From assembly GCA_030247855.1 (NCBI GenBank), contig JAPDRN010000057.1, positions 1-64,000 of the forward strand: DNA of 64,000 nt, written 5' to 3'. This stretch comes from Knufia peltigerae (lineage: Eukaryota > Ascomycota > Eurotiomycetes > Chaetothyriales > Trichomeriaceae). This document shows positions 8,696 through 17,778 of the stretch, one piece after another (position 1 is the stretch's first letter; each line of letters starts with the position of its first letter). The notes under the pieces were generated by a model that had not been told where the DNA came from, made no database searches, and worked only from the letters and a program-made list of their open reading frames with translations. Both the position numbers and the translations under genes were made by a program.

Positions 8696-9652
8696 TCAAC
8701 CTTCCACGCTGGCCGCATCCAGCTGCGCCACGTCCTGCGCGCTCAACGCGACTTTCGCTGCCGCCAGCAGGTCGTGCAGCTGTTCCACGCTGGTGGCACT
8801 GACAATCGGTGCGGTGATCGACGGCCGTGCGATCTGCCAGGCCAGCGCGATCTGCGCGGCAGTGGCGTTGTGCTTGCTGGCCACGTCATCCAGCGCCTGC
8901 AGGATGCGCAGGCCGCGCGGGTTCAGATAGCGCTTGACCACCGTGGCGCCACGCGCGCTGCTCTTGCCGGCATCATCCGGTGTGCGGTACTTGCCACTGA
9001 GGAAGCCGCTGGCCAGTGCGTAGTAGTTGATCACGCCGATCTGCTCGCGCTGCACCAGCGGTTCCAGTTCCTTCTCGTAGCCGGCGCGGTCGTACAGGTT
9101 GTACTCCGGCTGCAGGGTTTCATAGCGCGGCAGCCCGTAGTCGGTAGAGACCTTCAAGGCATCGGCCAGACGCGTGGCGCTGTAGTTGGACGCACCGATC
9201 GCGCGCACCTTGCCCGCCTCGATCAGGCGACCGAACGCAGCCAGGGTGGCTTCCAGCGGCGTGGATTCATCGTCCTCGTGGGCTTGGTACAGATCGATCA
9301 CATCGGTCTGCAGGCGACGCAGCGAATCTTCCACCGCTGCGTTGATGTTGTCCGGGGTGAGGCCGGGCCGCTCGGCCCATTTGGCCACCTTGGTCGCCAG
9401 CACCACCTTGTCACGCTTGCCGCTGCGCACGAACCACTTGCCGAGCAGCGTCTCCGACTCGCCACCCTGGTTGCCCGGCACCCACGCCGAGTACACATCG
9501 GCGGTGTCGACCAGGTTGAAGCCGGCATCAACGAAGGCATCCAGCAGGGCGAAGCTGGCTTTCTCATCGGCGCTCCAGCCGAACACATTGCCACCGAAGG
9601 CGAGTGGAGCTACATGCAGGCCGGAACGGCCCAGTTCGCGAATTGCCGTCAT
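8696..9652 (-). CDS. Aldo/keto reductase, Tas/YajO type
   Basis: A 318-residue aldo/keto reductase of the longer subgroup that also contains potassium-channel beta subunits and Tas. The Asp/Tyr pair is in DAGFNLVDTADVYSAWVPG, Lys in VLATKVAKW and His in DLYQAHEDDE. Cofactor-binding segments are GASNYSA, YYALASGFLSGKYR and ITAPIVSATSVEQL. ATG 9652 has an AAGGAG ribosome site 9 nt upstream. The alternative GTG at 9658 would sit only 3 nt from it. Substrate unknown. Confidence 0.9.
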   Translation of the reverse strand: MTAIRELGRSGLHVAPLAFGGNVFGWSADEKASFALLDAFVDAGFNLVDTADVYSAWVPGNQGGESETLLGKWFVRSGKRDKVVLATKVAKWAERPGLTPDNINAAVEDSLRRLQTDVIDLYQAHEDDESTPLEATLAAFGRLIEAGKVRAIGASNYSATRLADALKVSTDYGLPRYETLQPEYNLYDRAGYEKELEPLVQREQIGVINYYALASGFLSGKYRTPDDAGKSSARGATVVKRYLNPRGLRILQALDDVASKHNATAAQIALAWQIARPSITAPIVSATSVEQLHDLLAAAKVALSAQDVAQLDAASVEG

Positions 9653-9821
9653 GGGCACGGACTCCTTGGGGGAAGTCCTTCAGGATAGAGCGCGATGTGT
9701 GACCGCGCTGCGGCGCTGACCACAAAACTGTGTTCCGCGACGCGCACGCGGCTAACGTTTTGTGAACACCTGCGGCGCGGCGGCTGCTAGTCTCGCCGCA
9801 TCTTCCGCTGGAGTCGCCCCG

Positions 9822-10679
9822 ATGATTGCTGCCTCATCCCTGCGTGGTTGCCGCGTGCTGCTTGCCTCGGCGCTGCTGGTCGCCGTTCCCGCATTCGCTG
9901 CACCGGCCACGGTCGCACCGGCAAAGATCCAGGTGTCGCCGGCGATCGATGCGGCGGTGAAGGCCTCGACCCGCGACCCGGCCAACGTCAAGCGCGACGG
10001 TTTCCGTCATCCTGCGCAGACGCTGGGCTTCTTCGGCGTGGCGCCGGAGAAGACCGTCATCGAGATCACGCCCGGCAATGGCTGGTACTCGGAAATCCTG
10101 GCGCCGCTGCTGCGCGACAAGGGTCATTACATCGCCGCGGTGGTCGATCCGCAGGCCGTGGCGGAAGGTCGTGGCCGCGACTACCAGCAGCGCAGCCGCG
10201 ACAGCCTGGAAAAGAAGTACGCCGCCGCACCGGCACAGTTCGACAAGACCGCCGTGGTCGCCTACGACCCGGCCAAGCCGGTGTTCGGTGCAGCCAACTC
10301 GGTCGATGTGGTGCTGACCTTCCGCAACGTGCACAACTGGCGCAAGGCCGGCCAGGCGCAGGGCATGTTCCAGGGCTTCTTCAACGTGCTCAAGCCGGGC
10401 GGCGTGCTCGGCGTGGTCGAGCACCGCGCCAAGGCCGACGTGGCCGACGCTGACGACACCGGTTATGTGGGCCAGCAGCAGGTGATCGCGATGGCCGAGG
10501 CCGCCGGTTTCAAGCTGGACGCGCGCACCGAGGTCAATGCCAACCCGCGCGATACCAAGGACCATCCGAATGGCGTCTGGACCCTGCCGCCGACCAACCA
10601 GCATGACAAGGCGGACGACGCCAAGTACCAGGCCATCGGTGAAAGCGACCGCATGACCCTGCGTTTCGTGAAGCCGTGA
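9822..10679 (+). CDS. Exported class I SAM-dependent methyltransferase-like protein
   Basis: A 285-residue protein with a signal peptide (GCRVLLASALLVAVPAFAAP). After it come a predicted methyltransferase fold (TVIEITPGNGWYSEILAPLL) and VVLTFRNVHNW as the region usually lining the active site, ending in DRMTLRFVKP. The SAM motif is unusual: ITPGNGW instead of the DxGxGxG loop. A periplasmic location is odd for a SAM-dependent enzyme, but this exported family is widespread in Proteobacteria. Function unknown. ATG 9822 was preferred to 9762 because it gives a clean signal peptide with GGAG upstream. Confidence 0.85.
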   Translation: MIAASSLRGCRVLLASALLVAVPAFAAPATVAPAKIQVSPAIDAAVKASTRDPANVKRDGFRHPAQTLGFFGVAPEKTVIEITPGNGWYSEILAPLLRDKGHYIAAVVDPQAVAEGRGRDYQQRSRDSLEKKYAAAPAQFDKTAVVAYDPAKPVFGAANSVDVVLTFRNVHNWRKAGQAQGMFQGFFNVLKPGGVLGVVEHRAKADVADADDTGYVGQQQVIAMAEAAGFKLDARTEVNANPRDTKDHPNGVWTLPPTNQHDKADDAKYQAIGESDRMTLRFVKP

Positions 10680-10681
10680 CC

Positions 10682-10706
10682 CGGTAGCGCCGGGCCATGC
10701 CCGGCG
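10682..10706 (+). repeat. GTAG palindrome (gtagcgccgggcc class)
   Basis: A single copy 3 bp after the methyltransferase stop codon. Confidence 0.85.
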
Positions 10707-10759
10707 AGCACGCGGCGTGGCATGGGACAATGCCCTGCCCGCCGCCTGCCGTCCCCGCG

Positions 10760-11299
10760 ATGCTGATTGCCTTCAACAAGCCATTCAACGTGCTCTGCCA
10801 GTTCACCGACCGCAGCATGCCGCCGCGGCCTACATTGGCCGGTTTCGGCTTGCCGCCGCGCGTCTACGCTGCCGGCCGCCTCGACCATGACAGCGAAGGC
10901 CTGCTGCTGCTGACCGACAACGGCACGCTGGCGCACAAGCTGACCGACCCGAAGCACAAGGCGGACAAGCTCTACTGGGTGCAGGTGGAAGGCACGCCCA
11001 GCGACGAGCAGCTGCAGCAGCTGCGCGATGGCGTGGTGCTCAATGATGGTCCGACGCTGCCGGCGAAGATCGAGCGCCTCGATCCCGCGCCTGAGCTGTG
11101 GCCCCGCGATCCACCGGTGCGTTTCCGCAAGACGGTGCCCGACAGCTGGCTGGCGATCACGATCCGCGAGGGGCGTAACCGCCAAGTGCGGCGGATGACC
11201 GCTGCGGTGAACCTGCCGACGCTGCGGCTGGTACGCGCTGCAATGGGGCCGTACCGGCTGGATGACCTGCAGCCGGGGCAGTGGCGGCAGATAGGCTGA
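10760..11299 (+). CDS. rluE: 23S rRNA pseudouridine synthase, RluE-like
   Basis: A 179-residue pseudouridine synthase without an S4 domain. It carries the catalytic GRLDHDSEGLLLLT (Asp42) and the later motifs KLYWVQVEG and EGRNRQVRRMTAAVNLPTLRL. The size and motif set match the RluE/RsuA branch. In E. coli RluE modifies U2457 of 23S rRNA, and the same role is presumed here. The gene starts at ATG 10760, which directly begins the first beta strand (LIAFNKPFNVLCQF). Confidence 0.9.
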   Translation: MLIAFNKPFNVLCQFTDRSMPPRPTLAGFGLPPRVYAAGRLDHDSEGLLLLTDNGTLAHKLTDPKHKADKLYWVQVEGTPSDEQLQQLRDGVVLNDGPTLPAKIERLDPAPELWPRDPPVRFRKTVPDSWLAITIREGRNRQVRRMTAAVNLPTLRLVRAAMGPYRLDDLQPGQWRQIG

Positions 11300-11302
11300 A
11301 AG

Positions 11303-11321
11303 AAAAAAGGCCGGAGGCCTT
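11303..11321 (-). terminator. Rho-independent terminator for the small membrane protein gene
   Basis: On the minus strand this reads as an aaggcc-tcc-ggcctt hairpin running into a run of six T. It lies about 70 bp past the stop of the gene at 11393-11782, and may also stop the opposing rluE transcript. Confidence 0.7.
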
Positions 11322-11349
11322 GCGGCGTCCGACCCTCGTGCAGCGTCAT

Positions 11350-11386
11350 GGGGTCAGAGCCCTTCCTGCGGAAGGCATCCGACCCC
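11350..11386. repeat. GGGGTC hairpin repeat, copy 1
   Basis: An imperfect hairpin with one arm reading ggggtcagagccctt and the other resembling the complement of ggggtcggatgcctt. It is one of four related copies in the window. Confidence 0.75.
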
Positions 11387-11392
11387 GGACAA

Positions 11393-11782
11393 TCAGGCGT
11401 CGCTGCCGATATCGCTGTGCTCGTCGACCACGGTGTCGTTGCGGCGGTCGCGCGCATTGATGCGCTGGGCCTGGCCGTTCACGACATGGCCATTGGCGGC
11501 CTTCTTTTTCTGCTGCTTGCGGTACAGCGCGTAGCCCAGCAGGCCCACGCCCACGGCAGCCGCCGCGATGGTCACCGCCGGATTGCGACGGGCGAACTTG
11601 GTGGCGACCTTGCCGCCGGTCTTCACGGCGCCAAGTGCAGCGCCGGTCTTGATCCAGTCGCTGGCCTGCGGGCCGAGGTGACGCAGGCTGCCGCCAGCGC
11701 TCTTCAGGCCATCGCCCGCGGTGTGGGCCAGGTCGAGGGCGCGCTCCAGGGCGCGGTCGGTGATTACGGTCAGTTTGCTCAT
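11393..11782 (-). CDS. Small single-pass membrane protein, YqjD/ElaB-like
   Basis: A 129-residue protein with an amphipathic helical N-terminal half, one membrane helix (NPAVTIAAAAVGVGLLGYALY, about residues 67-87), a basic KQQKKK stop-transfer segment and a polar acidic tail. This layout resembles the YqjD/ElaB ribosome-associated inner-membrane proteins, although similarity is too low for a firm family call. It is monocistronic, with its own terminator and GGGGTC repeats on both sides. Confidence 0.7.
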   Translation of the reverse strand: MSKLTVITDRALERALDLAHTAGDGLKSAGGSLRHLGPQASDWIKTGAALGAVKTGGKVATKFARRNPAVTIAAAAVGVGLLGYALYRKQQKKKAANGHVVNGQAQRINARDRRNDTVVDEHSDIGSDA

Positions 11783-11899
11783 GCGGGGGTGTCCTTGCCT
11801 CGGGTCGAAGTCCAGTGTCGCCTGTTGCCCGTAAACGGTATGTCAGTCAGGCGGGCGCGTGGTGTGACTCTACCGCAGCCATTCAGGAACGGGCGGGCT

Positions 11900-11991
11900 G
11901 GGGTCGGATCCCTTTCCGTTGGGAAAGGGCTCTGACCCCGGCGCGCATCCTTGGGGTCAGAGCCCTTTGCCATGCAAAGGGATCCGACCCC
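11900..11991. repeat. GGGGTC hairpin repeats, copies 2 and 3 in opposite orientation
   Basis: Copies lie at 11900-11939 and 11953-11991. Each is a hairpin with an A-arm (ggggtcagagccctt) and a B-arm (ggggtcggatccctt). In the first copy the B-arm comes first, in the second the A-arm. They sit between the membrane protein promoter and the end of hrpB. Confidence 0.8.
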
Positions 11992-11996
11992 GCCAC

Positions 11997-14504
11997 TCAG
12001 GTCCCGCGTGGCTTGGCCCGGTGGGTCGCCGTGGCCGTCCACGGATCGTCCGGCCACGGGTGGCGCGGGTAACGGCCCTTCATCTCCTTCTTCACCTCGG
12101 CGTAGGTGTTCTCCCAGAAATTGCGCAGATCCTGGGTCACCTGCAACGGCCGGCCACCCGGTGACAGCAGGTGCAGGGTCAGCGGCACCCGGCCATCGGC
12201 GATGCGCGGCGTGTCGGCCAGGCCGAACAACTCCTGCAGCTTTACCGCCAGCACGGGCAGCAGCGGCTCGCCGGTTTCACCGTCCAGCGCGTAGGTGACC
12301 GGCCGCTCCAGCCCTGACGGCACGGTGATCCGGGTGGGCGCGTGGCGTTCGATCAGCTGCCGCTGCGACCACTCCAGTGGCGCCTTCAGTGCTTCACCGA
12401 AACTGGCCTCGTCCAGCGCATCCAGACGTGTCCTGCCCGCGAACGCCGGCTGCAGCCACTGCGCACGGTTGGCCAGCAATGCGACGTCACTGCAGTCGGG
12501 CAGGCCCAGCTCCGGCATCCAGCGCCGCAGCGATTCCACCCGCGCCTGCCACTGGCGCAGGCCCTCGGTCCAGGGCAATGCCTGCAGGCCGAGCTCGGCA
12601 ACGGCATCGGTCAGCGCCTGTGCCGCCAGCTGCGGATCAACCCGGCCAGCCGAACGGCTGTCCATCACGATGCGGTCGAAGCGTGTTTCGCGCAGCGCGA
12701 CCAGGGCGCGGCGGGTGTCATCCCAGCGCACCGCGTCTTCGGACACGAAGCGGTCGGGCCAGCTCCGGCGCAGATAGCCTTCATCCACCGGTGCGGCGCG
12801 CAGCAGCAGCGCGTCGCGCGCCTCGAAGCGCAGCTCGCTGGCCACCAGCCACGGTTCGCCCCGCAGGTCGCTCAGTTCATGCAGCCTGGCACTGCGGCCG
12901 TTGGCCAGCAGGTAGCGCAGCGGATCGTTCGGATGCTGGAAGGCAATGCGGTCGGGGAAGGCATGGGCCAGCAGGTCGCCCAGTTCGTGGGCCTCGATGC
13001 TGGCGGGCGGTGCGGCATCACAGCGCAAGCGGCGGCGCCATTGCTTGGCAGCAGCGTCGATGGCGGCCAGGCCGCTGCGATTGGCATCGGCGGGCGCACG
13101 GCCATTACGGAAGGCCGCCAGTGCACGCCAGCGCGCGGCCAATGCATCACCGCCTTGGCGCAACGGGTCGCGGGCTTCCAGCAATGCGGCAAGATCGGCG
13201 GCCAAGGCCTGTGCGCGGGCATCGGCTGCGGCCAGCAGCATCGCGGCCATCCGCGGATGGGTGCCCAGCGCCAGCACGCGACGGCCGAGTGCGGTGATCG
13301 CGCCACTGCTGGACAACGCGCCCAGGCGCTGCAGCAGTTCGCGTGCGGCGGCCATCGGCCCGCTCGGTGGCGGGTCGAGGAAGCGCAGGTCACTGCTGCC
13401 CCAGGCGGCCAGTTCCAGCGCAAGTCCGGCCAGTTCAACCTGGTCGATCTCGGCACGACGCTGCGGCTCCAGCCGTTGCGACTGCGGCCACAGCCGCCAG
13501 GCCACGCCCTCGGCCACACGCCCGGCACGGCCTGCGCGCTGGTCGGCCGAGGCCTGCGCGATGGCGACCACGTCCAAGCGGGTGAAGCCACTGTTGGGGT
13601 CGTAGCGTGGCTCGCGTGCCTGACCGCTGTCGATCACCACGCGCACGCCGGGCAGGGTCACCGAGGACTCGGCGACGTTGGTGGCCAGTACCACGCGGCG
13701 GCGGCCGTCGTTGGAGGCCTGCAGCACGCGTGCCTGCTGTTCCACCGGCAGTTCACCGTGCAGGGCCAGCACCTCCACCGCAGCGCCATCAAGACTGTCC
13801 TGCAGGCCGGCCTGCACGCGTGCGATCTCGCGCTGGCCGGGCAGGAACACCAGCAAGTCACCCGGGTGCTCGGCCAGCACCTGCTGTACCGCGCGCCGCA
13901 CCTGCAGCTCCAGTGCCTCGTCACGCCGGGCAGGGAAGTGGCTGATCGCCACCGGATAGCTGCGGCCCTCGCTGCTCAACCGTGGTGCATCGAGGAAGCG
14001 GGTCAGGCGCTCACCGTCCAGCGTCGCCGACATCACCAGCAACCGCAGGTCGTCGCGCAGCTGCGATTGCACGTCCAGGGCCAGCGCCAGGCCCAGATCG
14101 CCGCTGAGGTGGCGCTCGTGGAATTCATCGAACAGGATCGCGCCGACAGTTTCCAGCATCGGGTCATCCTGCAGCATCCGGGTCAGGATGCCTTCGGTGA
14201 CCACCTCGATGCGGGTGCGCGCCGATACCTTGTTCTCGAAACGGATGCGGTAGCCGACGGTACCGCCGACCTCCTCGCCGAGCTGGCGCGCCATGAACAT
14301 CGCGGCACTGCGCGCGGCCACCCGGCGCGGTTCCAGCAGGATGATCCTGCGGCCCTGCAGCCACGACGCATCGAGCAGCGCCAGCGGCACCTGGGTGGTC
14401 TTGCCGGCGCCGGGTGGGGCTTCCAGCACCAGCCGCGGGTGCGCGGTCAGGTGCTGCTGGATCTGCGGCAGCAGCGGCGAAATGGGGAATTGCGGGGCGT
14501 TCAT
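11997..14504 (-). CDS. hrpB: ATP-dependent helicase HrpB
   Basis: An 835-residue DEAH/RHA-type helicase. Walker A APPGAGKTTQVPL is near residue 30, followed by ILLEPRRVAARSAAMFMA, the DEFHERHLSGD box, SATLDGERL (motif III), VLATNVAESSVTLPGVRVVID and the QRAGRAGR motif VI. The C-terminal HrpB-specific region ends in an arginine/lysine-rich tail. Length and order match HrpB, whose biological role remains unclear. ATG 14504 (MNAPQFP) fits the usual start. ATG 14525 is possible, and neither has a clear ribosome site. It is divergent from tatD. Confidence 0.93.
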   Translation of the reverse strand: MNAPQFPISPLLPQIQQHLTAHPRLVLEAPPGAGKTTQVPLALLDASWLQGRRIILLEPRRVAARSAAMFMARQLGEEVGGTVGYRIRFENKVSARTRIEVVTEGILTRMLQDDPMLETVGAILFDEFHERHLSGDLGLALALDVQSQLRDDLRLLVMSATLDGERLTRFLDAPRLSSEGRSYPVAISHFPARRDEALELQVRRAVQQVLAEHPGDLLVFLPGQREIARVQAGLQDSLDGAAVEVLALHGELPVEQQARVLQASNDGRRRVVLATNVAESSVTLPGVRVVIDSGQAREPRYDPNSGFTRLDVVAIAQASADQRAGRAGRVAEGVAWRLWPQSQRLEPQRRAEIDQVELAGLALELAAWGSSDLRFLDPPPSGPMAAARELLQRLGALSSSGAITALGRRVLALGTHPRMAAMLLAAADARAQALAADLAALLEARDPLRQGGDALAARWRALAAFRNGRAPADANRSGLAAIDAAAKQWRRRLRCDAAPPASIEAHELGDLLAHAFPDRIAFQHPNDPLRYLLANGRSARLHELSDLRGEPWLVASELRFEARDALLLRAAPVDEGYLRRSWPDRFVSEDAVRWDDTRRALVALRETRFDRIVMDSRSAGRVDPQLAAQALTDAVAELGLQALPWTEGLRQWQARVESLRRWMPELGLPDCSDVALLANRAQWLQPAFAGRTRLDALDEASFGEALKAPLEWSQRQLIERHAPTRITVPSGLERPVTYALDGETGEPLLPVLAVKLQELFGLADTPRIADGRVPLTLHLLSPGGRPLQVTQDLRNFWENTYAEVKKEMKGRYPRHPWPDDPWTATATHRAKPRGT

Positions 14505-14572
14505 GTGCAAAGGATAAGGGGCCATGGCGGGCACGGGTACAATGCGCGGGTTTTCCTGTCCCTGCTGCCCCC

Positions 14573-15370
14573 ATGCATCTGATCGATATCGGCGCCAACC
14601 TGACCCACGACTCCTTCGACCGCGACCGCGAGGCCGTGCTGGACCGCGCGCGGCAGGCCGGTGTGGTGCAGATGATCATCACCGGTGCCAGCCGCGAGCA
14701 TTCGCCGCTGGCCCTGCAGCTGGCGCAGCAGCACCCGGGGTTCCTGTACGCCACCGCCGGCGTGCACCCGCACCACGCGGTGGAGTACACAGACGAGTGC
14801 GATGCGGAGATGCGCGCGCTGCATGCCCACGCTGAAGTCGTGGCGGTGGGTGAGTGCGGGCTGGATTATTTCCGCGATTTCTCGCCGCGCCCGGCGCAGC
14901 ATCGCGCGTTCGAGCGCCAGCTGCAGCTGGCTGCAGACAATGGCAAGCCGCTGTTCCTGCACCAGCGCGACGCGCATGCCGATTTCATGGCGCAGATGAA
15001 GAACTTCGAAGGCCACATCGGTCCGGCCGTGGTGCACTGCTTCACCGGCGAGCGGCAGGAGCTGTTCGATTACCTGGACCAGGACTGGTTCATCGGCATC
15101 ACCGGCTGGCTGTGCGACGAGCGCCGTGGCGGGCACCTGCGCGAGCTGGTGAAGAACATTCCGGCCAATCGCTTGATGATCGAGACTGATGCGCCGTACC
15201 TGCTGCCGCGCACCCTGAAGCCGATGCCGAAGGACCGCCGCAACGAACCGGTGTTCCTGTCGCACATCGTGGAAGAGCTGGCGCGGGACCGTGGCGAGGA
15301 TGTGCAGACCACGGCGGCGAACGCCACGGCCGCAGCGCGTGCGTTCTTCCGCCTGCCCGACGCTGCCTGA
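14573..15370 (+). CDS. tatD: TatD-family metal-dependent DNase
   Basis: A 265-residue TIM-barrel metallohydrolase. It has the TatD-specific start MHLIDIGANL rather than the DTHCHL of the YcfH/YjjV relatives. GVHPHH, GECGLDYFRDFSP, PLFLHQRDAH, VVHCFTG and IETDAPYLLP provide the metal and catalytic residues. The E. coli protein is a 3'-5' exonuclease active on oxidatively damaged DNA. It shares a 68-bp divergent promoter region with hrpB. Confidence 0.93.
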   Translation: MHLIDIGANLTHDSFDRDREAVLDRARQAGVVQMIITGASREHSPLALQLAQQHPGFLYATAGVHPHHAVEYTDECDAEMRALHAHAEVVAVGECGLDYFRDFSPRPAQHRAFERQLQLAADNGKPLFLHQRDAHADFMAQMKNFEGHIGPAVVHCFTGERQELFDYLDQDWFIGITGWLCDERRGGHLRELVKNIPANRLMIETDAPYLLPRTLKPMPKDRRNEPVFLSHIVEELARDRGEDVQTTAANATAAARAFFRLPDAA

Positions 15371-15379
15371 TCGGCAAAC

Positions 15380-15487
15380 GGTAGTGCCGGCCGCTGGCCG
15401 GCAATCAAATTGTGCTGCCGGCCAGCGGCCGGCACTAGCCGTCAGCCGGGAACGCCCGGATCCGGTGGCGCCGGGCCATGCCCGGCG
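15380..15487. repeat. Cluster of three GTAG palindromes, one reaching into the next gene
   Basis: Copies lie at 15380-15402 and 15416-15440 (inverted pair, gccggccgctggccggc class) and at 15463-15487 (gccgggccatgcccggc class). The third lies inside the 3' coding end of the gene at 15442-16365. Confidence 0.88.
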
Positions 15488-16365
15488 AGCGAAGCGACAA
15501 GATCCGTCAGCCCTTCCCGATACGTTGGAAACCGCGGCGTCCACTCCAGCGCCTCGCGCGTGCCCCGGCTGTCGATGCGCTTGTTGCTCTGGTAGAAGCG
15601 CCGCAATGTCGCGCTGAGCGATGGATCATCCCAGGCTACCGCGGGTGGCATGGCGGACCCGCCCAGCTGCGCGGCGAAGGCCAGTACATCCTGCGACGGC
15701 GCCGGCTCGTCATCGCTCGGCAGATACAGCGCATTGGCCATGGGGCGCCGGATCGCGGCGATCACCACGGCAGCCAGATCTTCGACGTGCAGCCGATTGA
15801 ACACCAGCCCTGGTCGCACCACGTGCCGCGCGCGGCCTTGGGACAGCTGCAGCAGCGCATTGCGCCCGGGCCCATAGAGGCCGGGCAGGCGGAACACCGC
15901 CGATGCGATGCCGCGCGTATCCGCCAGCGCACGCCACTGCGCTTCGGCGAGTTGTCGCTGCATGCCCACGGGTTCTGTGGCATCGGCAACGCTGCTCTCG
16001 TCGATCCAGCCACCGTCGCGGTCGCCGTAGACCGAGGTCGATGACAGGTAGCCGAGCCATCGCAATGAATCGCTGTCGCGCAGCGCGGCATGCAGCAGTC
16101 GCAGTGCCGGGTCGCCCTCGGCATCGGGTGGCACGCTGCACAGCACCGCGTCGGCGTGTGCGATGGCAGCGAGCAGGGCGGGTGAGAGCGCAGCGTCGGC
16201 ATGCAGCTGATGGCGCTGCAGGCCATCGTCAGGTGCTGACGCCGGATCGCGCACCGTGCCTTCCACCTGCACGCCCTGGGCCTGAAGGTGCGCAGCCAAC
16301 ACGCGCCCACTCCAGCCCATGCCGAGGATCAGTACCCGCTTCGGCAACGGGCCAGGCATGTTCAT
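15442..16365 (-). CDS. YeeZ-like NAD(P)-dependent sugar-epimerase-type reductase
   Basis: A 307-residue extended short-chain reductase. The dinucleotide-binding VLILGMGWSGRVLAAHL opens it, followed by GYLSSTSVYGD with the active-site Ser/Tyr region and FRLPGLYGPGRNAL. It resembles E. coli YeeZ, of unknown substrate. The last 14 residues (AGHGPAPPDPGVPG) are encoded largely by a GTAG palindrome, so the natural C-terminus appears to have been extended by repeat insertion. It starts 5 bp after the ketopantoate reductase gene and is probably co-transcribed with it. Confidence 0.85.
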   Translation of the reverse strand: MNMPGPLPKRVLILGMGWSGRVLAAHLQAQGVQVEGTVRDPASAPDDGLQRHQLHADAALSPALLAAIAHADAVLCSVPPDAEGDPALRLLHAALRDSDSLRWLGYLSSTSVYGDRDGGWIDESSVADATEPVGMQRQLAEAQWRALADTRGIASAVFRLPGLYGPGRNALLQLSQGRARHVVRPGLVFNRLHVEDLAAVVIAAIRRPMANALYLPSDDEPAPSQDVLAFAAQLGGSAMPPAVAWDDPSLSATLRRFYQSNKRIDSRGTREALEWTPRFPTYREGLTDLVASLAGHGPAPPDPGVPG

Positions 16366-16370
16366 CGGCT

Positions 16371-17309
16371 TCAGCTCGGGCGCTGGGCCTGGTAGGCCTG
16401 CAGGCTGCTATACGCCACCTGCAGCAGCAACGCTTCCTGGCCCGCGGCGCGCGCACGCGCCAGCATGTCGCCGACGATCTGAGCGGCTTCCACCTGCTGG
16501 CCCGCTTCCAGGTCGCGCAGCATCGACGCCTTCAACGCCGAACCGGCCTGGGTCAGGGTGCCACGCGCGGTGTCCTGCGCAGCGTCCGGCACCGGTTCGC
16601 CCGCAGCTTCGGCCACCGCCAGGCATTCGTCGTACAGGCCGCGCACGATAGCCTCGCCGTCGTCGGTAGCCACGATGGTGCCGATGTCCGCACGCAGCAG
16701 GCACGTGGCCGCCGCCAGTGCGGTGAGGAACGTGTACTTGATCCACTGTTCCTGGCCGATGTGTTCGCTGGCCAGATGATCGAGATTCGCCTGTGCACAG
16801 GCTGCAGCGAATGCCTGCACGCGCGCGGAGACCGCACCGCCATCGCGTTCGCCGAAGGTCAGCTTGGCCGGCTTGCCCAGGTGCAGCACGGCACCATCGG
16901 GCGCCTTGGTCGCACTGATGAAGCACAGCCCACCGAGCACTGCATCGCGACCGAAGCGCGCGTCAAGCGCGTTGTAGTGATGCAGGCCGTTGAGGATCGG
17001 CAGCACGGTGGTGTCCGCACCCACGGCCGGTGCGATGGCATCGATGGAGCTGTCCAGGTCGTAGGCCTTGCAGCTGAGGATTACCAGATCGAACGGCGTG
17101 TCTGCAGCCAGCGTTGCCAGGGCATCTGCGGTGACATGCTGCACCGGGAACGTGGCATCGCCCACCGGGCTGCGCAGCACCAGGCCATCACGATCCAGTT
17201 GCGCGGCGCGGGCAGGGCGCACGAGGAAGGTCACGTCCACGCCCGCCTGGGCCAGGCGACCACCGAAGTAACCGCCGGTACCGCCGGCGCCGAGGATCAG
17301 GATACGCAT
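16371..17309 (-). CDS. panE: 2-dehydropantoate 2-reductase
   Basis: A 312-residue ketopantoate reductase family protein. It has the NADP-binding MRILILGAGGTGGYFGGRLA, CKAYDLDSSIDAIAPAVG, PILNGLHHYNALDARFG and the substrate-domain segment EQWIKYTFLTALAAATCLLR containing the catalytic-type lysine. PanE makes pantoate for coenzyme A. Several paralogues of this family act on other 2-keto acids, so the exact substrate is not certain. It heads a two-gene unit with the YeeZ-like gene. Confidence 0.85.
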   Translation of the reverse strand: MRILILGAGGTGGYFGGRLAQAGVDVTFLVRPARAAQLDRDGLVLRSPVGDATFPVQHVTADALATLAADTPFDLVILSCKAYDLDSSIDAIAPAVGADTTVLPILNGLHHYNALDARFGRDAVLGGLCFISATKAPDGAVLHLGKPAKLTFGERDGGAVSARVQAFAAACAQANLDHLASEHIGQEQWIKYTFLTALAAATCLLRADIGTIVATDDGEAIVRGLYDECLAVAEAAGEPVPDAAQDTARGTLTQAGSALKASMLRDLEAGQQVEAAQIVGDMLARARAAGQEALLLQVAYSSLQAYQAQRPS

Positions 17310-17410
17310 TGCACGCTCACCGCAGTTGGGGGATTCACTGCTGTGATTGTGCCGGAGTTTGCAGCCAACGGCTGCGCCCCTCGTGGTGGCTTGAAGCACA
17401 AGCCGTGTTT

Positions 17411-17516
17411 GGGTCGGGCGGGGTGGGCTCGCGGGGGACGCCGTGAATACGTCCTTGTAGGCTTGGCCGCCGCATCGATGCGGCGGACACCCCCGCGAGC
17501 CCACCCCGCCCGACCC
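17411..17516 (+). repeat. Long inverted-repeat element, copy 1
   Basis: Two 27-bp arms are perfectly complementary around a 52-bp centre. Within the centre lies a perfect 20-bp palindrome at 17467-17486. The centre also contains tacgtccttgtagg, which is conserved in copy 2. The predicted transcript would fold as a very stable hairpin. Confidence 0.85.
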
Positions 17517-17642
17517 CTGACGGTTTCCGTGTGCGTCCACCACGGAAAACAAAGAAGAAAATCAAAAGCAACAGCGGGTCGCTCCGCTCGTTCCACACGA
17601 TCATCTTTCCGATGGATCCATATCCATCAATTCACAAACGAA

Positions 17643-17730
17643 AAGAGCCGAGCATTGGCTCGGCTCTACATGATCTCCAGCCATCCACGCATGGCGTGGA
17701 TCTACTGTGTCGACCAAGGTCGACACCCAC
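17643..17730. repeat. Three GTAG-type palindromes between the long inverted repeats
   Basis: agagccgagcattggctcggctctac (17644-17669), atccacgcatggcgtggatctac (17683-17705) and tgtcgaccaaggtcgacac (17708-17726) follow one another, each from a different stem class. Confidence 0.85.
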
Positions 17731-17778
17731 CAACAGCAGCAAAGACCGCCGTTCCAACAGCATCGGGAAACTGTCGAA

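Noticed and set aside
12342..14582. 746-codon open frame antisense to hrpB
   Set aside because: HrpB is fully supported by helicase motifs on the other strand. The antisense product is compositionally biased and lacks a ribosome site.
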